Below are positions 22,278 to 28,332 of a stretch of DNA of 28,332 bases, piece after piece. The stretch is taken from NCBI GenBank assembly GCA_934777245.1, contig CAKVND010000030.1, positions 1 to 28,332 on the forward strand, written 5' to 3'. Each line of letters starts with the position of its first letter. Position 1 is the stretch's first letter. The position numbers and the translations under genes are program-made. The notes under the pieces are model-generated. The model was given only the letters and a program-made list of their open reading frames with translations, was not told the DNA's origin and did no database searches. The DNA is from an uncultured Candidatus Melainabacteria bacterium. GTDB taxonomy: Bacteria > Cyanobacteriota > Vampirovibrionia > Gastranaerophilales > Gastranaerophilaceae.

Positions 22278-25200
22278 ATGTTATTAAATTTTATTAAAGT
22301 CGATTTTCGCACTAAAATTTTAGTCGATAAATATTTGGAGCTTATCTCTGTTGGCGTAAAACCATCAGAAATACTGGTGCTTGTCCAAAATTCAACTCTA
22401 AAAAAACAATTTAGCGATAAAGTTTTAGAAAAAATTAGTGTTAACGCAATCGAAAAATTGAACATACATTCTTTCTTTTCAATCGTCTATAATACCTTGA
22501 TTGAAAATTGGTGTTTTATAGAAAATGCAATTCCGGCAGATAAACATTTTATCCTCCCAAACCTTGTTGGCTTGGAGGTTTCACAGTTTTTGTTAAAAGA
22601 TATTTTAAAGAAAGTTGAAGTAAAAGGTTATAATTCAAAAAAATCATTACTTCACCAAATTTTTAGAAGATATTCGCTAATCGTTCAGAATAATTTAACA
22701 AATGATGAGGTTAAAGAGCGTTCAAAAATTTTGAAAGAATCTTTTGCTGATGATGCGGAAATTATTATAAAAAGATTATTGTCTTCGACTTTAAAAAGCA
22801 GAAGTTTAGACTATTTGAGACAAACGCTTATTTTTAATCATGTATATAAACACACTGATTATTTCAAAAATATTAAATATCTTTTAGTTGATGATGCGGA
22901 TGAAATGACGCCAGTTTGTTTTGATTTTATCAAATATTTAAAACCTCAATTGAAAGATTGGATTATTTGTTTTGACTCGCTTGGTTCAAGCAGGTGTGGG
23001 TATTTAAGTGCTGATACGTCGATTGAATATAAGTTGAAGAGTGTGTTTGGAGAAGATGTTATCAATGATTATAAAACCCTCTCCCTAGCCCTCTCCCAAG
23101 GAGAGGGAACGCGCGGGGACGTTCAACATAGCGACTCGTGTCAAGTCATTGCGAGGAGCTGTGCGACAAAGCAATCCATTGAAAATGAAAAAGCCCCCAC
23201 CCAAGGAGGGGGAATGCGCGAGGACGCTCATTCCGATACAACCCCACCCCCTACCCCCCTCCCTCAAGGGGCGGGGGAACGCGCTTACAACGTTCAAGAT
23301 TTGCAAAATACTTTTCCGCAAGGTGAAATTATTTTCTCCAACATATTAGAAAATAAGCATGAAAGATTAGAAAATTTTACATTAACTTCTCTGTCTAAAC
23401 GTGCGGAAATACTGGATTACACGATTGAAAAGATACAAAATTTATTCAAAAAAAACATCTTGCCAAAAGATATTACAATAATAACTCCACTGCAAGATGA
23501 CATGCTTCATTTTACTTTGAGGGAAAATTTAAAATGCAATCTTCTTTTTCTATCAGGTAGCGAAAAACTTATTGATAACCAACTTGTAAAAGCAAGTTTG
23601 AACATCCTGAAACTTATGCTGGGGTTGGAAATTACAGAGATGGATTTGCGCGTAATTTTATCGGACTATGTTGGAATTCCGATTAAATATTGCCACAAGA
23701 TTTTAGAAGTTTACAAACAATCAGGACTTCTTCCTGTCATGAAACTCGATTTTTATGATGATAAATATCAGAAATTTTATGAAGCATTTGAAAGCGGAAA
23801 AGAAAAAGTTGAAAACGGCAAATGCAAATTATCAAATGCAGTTTATACAATGTTCTATAGCGTTGTAAGTTACGTTGATGAAACAAAGATTAACAAGTTT
23901 AATTTCTTCATCAAACAATTGAAAGATTTTGAAAGCGTTTTGGGTTGGAAAAATGTAATAGAACGCGCTAATGAAATTATTGTTCAAATTGAAAACTCAA
24001 TTATTGCAGAAAATCCAAGTTCCACTTTAGATATTAAAGATGATGATTTAATTGTCGCAACACCTCAAAAAATTATTGATAATAAGATTTCAACAAAATA
24101 TCAATTTTGGCTTGATGTTTCTCACTCAGATTGGGTTAAAAACGATACCGGACCTTTGTATAATGCGTGGGTAATGCAGGCGGATTGGACAAAAGACGAA
24201 TACACAATTGAAGATGATATCTTTTTATCAAAACAAAAAACTGCAAGAATTTTGAGAAAATTATTATTGCTTGCTAAAAATCATATTTGGGCTTGTTCAA
24301 GTTTATTTGACCCAACAGGTGCTGAAAATTTAGGCGGAATTGAAGATTATTTAGCAGGTGGCGACGATAACGAACCAATCGAAGATAAAAAAGTTTTCAA
24401 AATTATTCCGCGTGATGATCAAAAACCGGTTTTAGAATATAAAAAAGGCTCAATGGCAATTTCTGCCGTTCCTGGAGCAGGAAAAACCACAATATTACTT
24501 GCGCTTATTATAAAACTAATTAATCGTGGAGTCGTTCCAACAAATATTTTTGTTTTAACTTATATGGACTCTGCGGCTAGAAACTTTAGAGAGCGTATCA
24601 AAAATATGTGCCCAAATTCGACGCTTTTGCCTAACATAAGCACTATTCACGGACTGGCTTTAAAAATTTTGAAAGAAAATTCAAATTATGAAAGATTAAA
24701 TTTGTCTTCCGATTTTGATATTTGTGATGATACGCAAAGAATGAGAATAATTAAAGGAATCGTGGGTAAATTTACTAAAACCGAAATGGAAGAATTTGAC
24801 CGCGCAATTTCTGTTCTTAAACTCCAAGAAGGTAATATTGACACACCGTCTTCCGATAAAAAAATTGAGAAATTTAAAACATTTTTTAAAAAATATCAAG
24901 CGCAATTGAGAGAAGGAAATTTGATTGATTATGATGATATTTTGATTATGTCAGTTAAATTGCTTGAACAAAATTCTGATATTTTAGAATACTATCAAAA
25001 TATTTGCGAATATATTATTGAAGACGAAGCGCAAGACTCTTCAGGAGTTCAACAAAAATTAATCGGACTTTTAAGCAGAAAACATAAGAATTTGATTCGT
25101 TGCGGTGATATTAACCAAGCAATTACTACAACTTTTTCTAACGCAGACGTAGAAGGTTTTAGAGCGTTTATTAAAAACGCAGATACAACAGTAGAAATGA

Positions 25201-26333
25201 ACCATTCGCAACGTTGTACGCAAGATGTTATGACTTTGGCAAATAATCTTGTAGATTTTGGAAACGGAATTTTACCGAAAGCGTTTTTCACAAGTTACAT
25301 GCAGGGAGTTAAAGGTAAAAATCCGGAAAGTGAAAATGCGATTTATTCTAAGATTTTTGAGAATGCGTTTGCAGAAAGAAATTTTGTTCTTAAAGAGATT
25401 AAAAATATTTTGACAAGAAATAAAGACGCGACTATCGGAATTTTATTAAGAAATAATTTCCAAGTTGCGAATTGGACGCATTTTATTAATGATGCCGGTT
25501 TAAAAACTATTACCAGAAGCGAGTCTTTAGGTCAAAAAGGAGTATTTAATACAATTTATTCAATCCTTAAATTTATTCAAAATCCTTTTGATAACGAAGT
25601 TTTGGTTTCTACTTATGAAACACTTTCAGACTTAGGATTTTATCGTCAAAGATTGCAATTAGAAATCAGAAATTCTGAAACTCCGTTTATTGAAAAAGAT
25701 GGTGATGATATAGAATCAACAAGCCTTTCACAATTTTTGTGGGATATGCAATATTGGCTAAACTCATCAACACTTCCATTAGAAGAATTAGTTATAAGAA
25801 TTGGATTATTTTATTACACAAGTGATATTGAAAAATCAAACGTGTATTTAATTGCAACGCTTGTAAAACGACTTAACGCCAGCGGTAAATTCGATTTAAC
25901 TTTGCAAAGATTAGAAGAACTGTCTAAAAAACCATCTTTAAGCGGTTTTAAATTCTTCTCGGAAGAAGAAGATAAAGACGCCACAAAAGGTAAAGTTCAA
26001 ATAATGACTCTGCATAAATCGAAAGGTGATGAGTTTGAATATGTATTTTTACCTGAAATGGCTGAAAAAAATCTTTCAATTGACGTAAATCAAGCTAAAC
26101 TCAAAGCCTCATCTTTATTTATGGAAGAAGTTAAAGCGTTTAATCCAAAATACAAGCACAAATCAGAATTAGAGCTCAAAGAATTTAATTCTGAAGAAAG
26201 CTTAAGACTTTTGTATGTTGCGATTACAAGAGCGCAAAAGAAATTGTTTATCACAACATCGGCTAAAGCTAAAGGTTGGGGAAATAAAGAAGTTGAACAA
26301 ACTCCGAGCGTGATTTTTTCAGGCGTTTTATGA
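22278..26333 (+). CDS. Double SF1 (UvrD/AddA-like) helicase with degenerate N-terminal half
   Basis: The second half of this 1351-residue protein is a complete SF1A helicase: Walker A PGAGKTT (K736), DEAQD Walker B (916-920), GDINQAITTTFSNAD (motif III region), TLHKSKGDEFEYVFLPE (motif V) and LLYVAITRAQKKL (motif VI, R1318). The first half looks like a second, decayed SF1 core: KVDFRTK stands where a Walker A should be, then EILVLVQNS, LVDDADEMTP (204-213) as a weak Walker B, and CFDSLGSSRC like motif III. AddB also has an inactive helicase half, so this may be an AddB-like half fused to an AddA-like half, but no C-terminal nuclease motif follows motif VI (only about 34 residues remain). Residues about 266-338 are encoded by dispersed repeats. 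AAGGAG lies only one base from the ATG, so the start or translation rate is uncertain. A DNA repair role is likely. Confidence 0.85.
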   Translation: MLLNFIKVDFRTKILVDKYLELISVGVKPSEILVLVQNSTLKKQFSDKVLEKISVNAIEKLNIHSFFSIVYNTLIENWCFIENAIPADKHFILPNLVGLEVSQFLLKDILKKVEVKGYNSKKSLLHQIFRRYSLIVQNNLTNDEVKERSKILKESFADDAEIIIKRLLSSTLKSRSLDYLRQTLIFNHVYKHTDYFKNIKYLLVDDADEMTPVCFDFIKYLKPQLKDWIICFDSLGSSRCGYLSADTSIEYKLKSVFGEDVINDYKTLSLALSQGEGTRGDVQHSDSCQVIARSCATKQSIENEKAPTQGGGMREDAHSDTTPPPTPLPQGAGERAYNVQDLQNTFPQGEIIFSNILENKHERLENFTLTSLSKRAEILDYTIEKIQNLFKKNILPKDITIITPLQDDMLHFTLRENLKCNLLFLSGSEKLIDNQLVKASLNILKLMLGLEITEMDLRVILSDYVGIPIKYCHKILEVYKQSGLLPVMKLDFYDDKYQKFYEAFESGKEKVENGKCKLSNAVYTMFYSVVSYVDETKINKFNFFIKQLKDFESVLGWKNVIERANEIIVQIENSIIAENPSSTLDIKDDDLIVATPQKIIDNKISTKYQFWLDVSHSDWVKNDTGPLYNAWVMQADWTKDEYTIEDDIFLSKQKTARILRKLLLLAKNHIWACSSLFDPTGAENLGGIEDYLAGGDDNEPIEDKKVFKIIPRDDQKPVLEYKKGSMAISAVPGAGKTTILLALIIKLINRGVVPTNIFVLTYMDSAARNFRERIKNMCPNSTLLPNISTIHGLALKILKENSNYERLNLSSDFDICDDTQRMRIIKGIVGKFTKTEMEEFDRAISVLKLQEGNIDTPSSDKKIEKFKTFFKKYQAQLREGNLIDYDDILIMSVKLLEQNSDILEYYQNICEYIIEDEAQDSSGVQQKLIGLLSRKHKNLIRCGDINQAITTTFSNADVEGFRAFIKNADTTVEMNHSQRCTQDVMTLANNLVDFGNGILPKAFFTSYMQGVKGKNPESENAIYSKIFENAFAERNFVLKEIKNILTRNKDATIGILLRNNFQVANWTHFINDAGLKTITRSESLGQKGVFNTIYSILKFIQNPFDNEVLVSTYETLSDLGFYRQRLQLEIRNSETPFIEKDGDDIESTSLSQFLWDMQYWLNSSTLPLEELVIRIGLFYYTSDIEKSNVYLIATLVKRLNASGKFDLTLQRLEELSKKPSLSGFKFFSEEEDKDATKGKVQIMTLHKSKGDEFEYVFLPEMAEKNLSIDVNQAKLKASSLFMEEVKAFNPKYKHKSELELKEFNSEESLRLLYVAITRAQKKLFITTSAKAKGWGNKEVEQTPSVIFSGVL
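23074..23290. repeat. In-frame palindromic repeat mosaic inside helicase gene
   Basis: About 215 G/C-rich bases in an AT-rich gene. Modules in order: AAAACCCTCTCCCTAGCC edge and hairpin CCCTCTCC-CAA-GGAGAGGG (23089-23107); GGAACGCGC...CGTTCA; inverted family A copy GTCATTGCGAGGAGC...GCGACAAAGCAATCCAT (23145-23179); AAGCCCCCACCC; GAGGGGGAATGCGC...CGCTCA (23206-23230); CCCCTCCCTCAAGGGGCGGGGG; and GGAACGCGC...CGTTCA again (23276-23296). All of these occur in the intergenic islands. The reading frame of the helicase passes through without a stop. Confidence 0.9.
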
Positions 26334-26340
26334 TAAATCA

Positions 26341-26799
26341 TTAAGCCACTTTATAAGAACACGTACTTAAAACTCCGGTAGGATTGTCTGTTAAAATAGC
26401 GCTTTTTTTGTACGCATTTTGAGCTTTGGTGACCGCTACAGCTTCAGTTGTTGAGTATCCACGCTTCAACGAATTTTGAACAATATCTTTTGAGGATACG
26501 CTTGATGCCTGAAAAGCTGAAACTTCAACCTGATTTGTTGTATTTGTTTCTGAATCCGAGTCCTTTTTGGGAATATATTTCGACGCATCAAAACGATTCT
26601 CTTTTTCAGGCAATTCATAAATCATTTTTGCTTGAGGCTTGCCTTTAAAATGCGTACGAGAATATACCTTAGCCCCGTCTCCTTCGACTTTGTCATAAGG
26701 TGTATGCGCGTTTATAGTAATTTGTTTTGGCGTAAACGGAGATGTTAGTTGTCCATAAACTACATCAGGCGAATACGCGGATACTGCTTCCGTACTCAT
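26341..26799 (-). CDS. Hypothetical protein
   Basis: I recognise no family in this 152-residue product. It has no signal peptide or transmembrane helix, is hydrophilic, and has an S/T/N/D-rich linker at about 82-92 (DSDSETNTTNQ). It is followed by a helical C-terminal part (SSKDIVQNSLKRGYSTTEAVAVTKAQNAYKKS) that looks like a regular pattern of repeated alpha-helical segments. The N-terminal QLTSPFTPK somewhat resembles the PxF tag of other proteins here. Codon use matches the neighbours, and the frame covers the whole gap between the helicase stop (7 bases away, convergent) and the next gene, which supports a real gene. No clear Shine-Dalgarno sequence. Confidence 0.65.
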   Translation of the reverse strand: MSTEAVSAYSPDVVYGQLTSPFTPKQITINAHTPYDKVEGDGAKVYSRTHFKGKPQAKMIYELPEKENRFDASKYIPKKDSDSETNTTNQVEVSAFQASSVSSKDIVQNSLKRGYSTTEAVAVTKAQNAYKKSAILTDNPTGVLSTCSYKVA

Positions 26800-26911
26800 G
26801 ATTGCTCTAACTTATAATATACTTATATACACTTATTATAAGGCATGTTTCATCCTCTCAAAAGCCTATTTTTAAAAAAACTTTACATAACTTTACAAAA
26901 GACAGATACTT

Positions 26912-27658
26912 TTATTTTGCACAATTCATCATTCTTAATTTAAGAACTCTTGAATCAAATATGCTATTGAAATTTTCTGGAAGACCTAAAAATCTCTTGT
27001 CTTCGGCGCTTACATTTTTAAGAAAATTTTTCATTGCACCAATATATTTATTCGTAAAATTAGTTTCTTCTTTCATAAACATATGACTTAAAGTTGGAGG
27101 AGTTACAGGTTCTTTAGGATTAAGTAAATAATTCATGGTTACTGCTAAATCAGTACGGTGTAATCCCAAAAGACAAGCCATATAATATTTACCATTATTC
27201 ATTTTTTCAAAAAACTTCGGCAATCGTTCTATAAACTCATGATTTTGCTTTGCTCTTTCTTCGCTAGAAAGTTTTGTAGAAAGCGGAGCATTGAAGATTG
27301 GCATATTTATTTTTAATTTAAAATTCATATATTCTAAACCACTTTCTGCACAATCTTTTGCATATACAGAGTTTTCATCTCCTTCAGCTCGTAAATCAAT
27401 AATTGTATCAATACCGCACTCCTTTAATTCGGGTAAAATAGATTTTTTTTGATTAGCCAATGTAACTCCTCTGACAGAATTAGAATCAATTAATCTAAAA
27501 TGTGAAATTCCAAGTGCCTTCAAGCGAGCTATATCTAAAGAACCTGTATTACGTACAAATTCATCATTTTGAGGGATTTGAGATATATAATTCGGACTCG
27601 CAGCTCTAAAACTTTGCGGTCTTATTTTAAAATTATTAGTAATAGGTAGTATTTTCAT
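26912..27658 (-). CDS. Cysteine-dependent (CX5R) phosphatase-like protein
   Basis: The 248-residue product contains YYMACLLGLHRTD, a C-x5-R-[ST] loop (C162, R168, T169) preceded by a hydrophobic strand, the phosphate-binding signature of tyrosine and dual-specificity phosphatases. Earlier, GIDTIIDLRAEGDEN (82-96) matches the strand-loop before the general acid region in this fold (compare TIIDLR in bacterial PTP-like enzymes). Substrate could be phosphoprotein or phosphoinositide/inositol phosphate. The loop lacks the glycines of the usual CxxGxxR(S/T) except one (G165), so activity should be tested rather than assumed. The N-terminus, MKILPITNNFKIRPQSFRAAS, has the tag-like QSFRA. AGAGG lies upstream of the ATG at a wide spacing. 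Confidence 0.7.
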   Translation of the reverse strand: MKILPITNNFKIRPQSFRAASPNYISQIPQNDEFVRNTGSLDIARLKALGISHFRLIDSNSVRGVTLANQKKSILPELKECGIDTIIDLRAEGDENSVYAKDCAESGLEYMNFKLKINMPIFNAPLSTKLSSEERAKQNHEFIERLPKFFEKMNNGKYYMACLLGLHRTDLAVTMNYLLNPKEPVTPPTLSHMFMKEETNFTNKYIGAMKNFLKNVSAEDKRFLGLPENFNSIFDSRVLKLRMMNCAK

Positions 27659-27698
27659 ATTTAAATAAAACCTCTAAAAATATTTTTTGCTAGTTATA

Positions 27699-28175
27699 TT
27701 AAAAATTATTTACAGAACGAGAATGACAAATTGCAATTGCAATTGCATCGACAGTATCATCCAACTTTGGTAAATTATCGCATTCCAAAGCTATTTTTAC
27801 CATTTGCTCAACTTCTTTTTTTTCTGCTCTTCCATACCCTGTAAGTACTTGTTTTACTACCATTGGAGTATATTCAAAAATAGGTATATTAAATTTTTCT
27901 AAAACAGCTAAAATAATTCCACGAGCTTCTGCAACCGGAATAACTGTTTTTTGATTTTTAAAGAAAAAAAGTTCTTCAACTGAAGCACAATCCGGACAAT
28001 ATTTTTCAACAATAGTTGTTAAATCATTATAAATTTCTAACAACCTTTTTGAATCAGATAAACTTTTATCAGTTTGGATAGAGCCTGATGTTATAAGATC
28101 TATAGCTTCTCCATTTGTTTCTATAAGTCCGTATCCGACAATTGCCATTCCCGGATCTATTCCTAATATTTTCAT
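27699..28175 (-). CDS. ruvC: Crossover junction endodeoxyribonuclease RuvC
   Basis: Dimeric RNase H-fold nuclease that resolves Holliday junctions with RuvAB. From the ATG at 28175 it has 158 residues, the usual length. Catalytic acidic residues are D7 (ILGIDPG), E67 (SVEELFF), D140 and D143 (DDTVDAIAIAICH). FFKNQKTVIPVAEARGII and the TPMVVKQVLTGYGRAEKKEV segment are family hallmarks. The frame extends upstream to 28229, but those 18 residues (MCHKMCANVKLYCDTIIS) lie across the promoter and have no family support. The ATG has no Shine-Dalgarno; TACAAT ends seven bases before it, so translation is probably leaderless. No ruvA or ruvB nearby. Confidence 0.95.
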   Translation of the reverse strand: MKILGIDPGMAIVGYGLIETNGEAIDLITSGSIQTDKSLSDSKRLLEIYNDLTTIVEKYCPDCASVEELFFFKNQKTVIPVAEARGIILAVLEKFNIPIFEYTPMVVKQVLTGYGRAEKKEVEQMVKIALECDNLPKLDDTVDAIAIAICHSRSVNNF

Positions 28176-28182
28176 AGATATT

Positions 28183-28213
28183 ATTGTATCACAATATAAC
28201 TTAACATTTGCAC
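28183..28213 (-). promoter_or_regulatory. ruvC promoter, predicted leaderless
   Basis: On the minus strand TACAAT (28183-28188) ends seven bases before the ruvC ATG (28175), placing the transcription start at about the A of ATG. A weak GTGCAA (28208-28213), 19 bases further upstream, could be the -35 box. Confidence 0.5.
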
Positions 28214-28218
28214 ACATT

Positions 28219-28247
28219 TTGTGACACACTGAATAATTTGCGATAAT
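28219..28247 (+). promoter_or_regulatory. Promoter of the gene starting at 28285
   Basis: TTGTGA (28219-28224) and GATAAT (28242-28247) are 17 bases apart on the plus strand, back to back with the ruvC promoter. The leader contains AAAGG at 28274-28278 before the ATG. Confidence 0.6.
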
Positions 28248-28284
28248 ATAAAAACAGTACGTATATTAAAATAAAGGTTTTTTC

Positions 28285-28332
28285 ATGGAAAAAGAAATGG
28301 TTATCGGTATTCCGAGAGGAATGTCATTTTAC
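28285..28332 (+). CDS. Partial gene, possibly CoA-enzyme activase/DUF2229-like
   Basis: Only the first 16 residues, MEKEMVIGIPRGMSFY, are inside the window; the gene runs off the right edge. The start IGIPRGMxxY resembles the N-terminus of DUF2229/2-hydroxyacyl-CoA dehydratase activase-related proteins (IGIPRAL.YY), which often act with ATP-dependent dehydratases. With so few residues this is a guess. The start is supported by a promoter and an AAAGG site seven bases upstream of the ATG. Confidence 0.5.
   Translation, partial: MEKEMVIGIPRGMSFY

Noticed and set aside
23085..23349. Open frames on the minus strand and in another plus frame across the helicase insertion
   Set aside because: G/C-rich repeats have few stop codons in every frame; the helicase frame has strong motifs on both sides.
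28176..28229. 18-residue N-terminal extension of RuvC
   Set aside because: RuvC proteins start with the strand KILGIDPG; the extension covers the -10 box.
1..28332. tRNA, rRNA or transposase genes
   Set aside because: None of the intergenic stretches shows a cloverleaf, rRNA motif or transposase domain when read on both strands by eye; a covariance-model search would be decisive.

Overview
The window is AT-rich bacterial chromosome with short intergenic gaps. Two short-sequence habits recur: GC-rich palindromic repeats scattered between and once inside genes, and proteins starting with a short stretch that ends in P-x-F-[GR]. Together with the gene content (RNase E/G, FtsZ ending IPDFLRK, a PC4-like protein, type IV prepilin-like protein, GH77 enzyme), this suggests a gut-type member of the non-photosynthetic cyanobacterial sister lineage (Melainabacteria/Vampirovibrionia, Gastranaerophilales-like). 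That assignment is an inference from gene style, not from a marker gene search.

Layout. 1-2441 (+): RNase E/G behind a structured leader, overlapping a small membrane protein gene, then a strong bidirectional terminator shared with a small exported protein on the minus strand (2482-2913). 2914-3774: an 860-base gene-free island made largely of palindromic repeats. 3775-6463 (+): a membrane-anchored HExxH zinc-protease-like protein, a second repeat copy, a prepilin-like protein and a PC4-type single-strand nucleic acid binding protein. 6501-6624: a perfect 36-base inverted repeat built of 8-base units. 6659-8625 (+): a histidine kinase core without sensor domain, overlapping an REC-degenerate GGDEF-REC response regulator.

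8676-17341 (-): a surface-glycan operon, read from 17341 down: glycosyltransferase, glucose-1-phosphate cytidylyltransferase (rfbF), SDR, CDP-glucose 4,6-dehydratase (rfbG), a 486-base repeat island, FAD oxidoreductase, second SDR, and two tandem glycosyltransferases. Genes on each side of the island overlap by 1-11 bases or abut. RfbF and RfbG should make CDP-4-keto-6-deoxyglucose; the next classical enzyme (RfbH, 3-dehydratase) is absent, so the final sugar is open.

17456-19904: a Xer-type recombinase (-) with an apparently leaderless promoter and a dif-like palindrome just downstream, divergent from ftsZ (+). 20051-21859 (+): GH77 4-alpha-glucanotransferase. 21931-22158 (-): small winged-helix protein. 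22278-26333 (+): a 1351-residue double SF1 helicase, N-terminal half degenerate, carrying an in-frame insertion of about 72 residues encoded by a mosaic of the same palindromic repeats that fill the intergenic islands. 26341-28175 (-): a hypothetical protein, a CX5R phosphatase-like protein and RuvC, followed by the first codons of a divergent gene at the right edge.

The most notable observations are the protein-coding repeat mosaic inside the helicase, the N-terminal F-[GR] tag shared by unrelated proteins, and the 36-base perfect palindrome at the front of the two-component operon. No rRNA, tRNA, CRISPR array, transposase or phage structural gene was seen.
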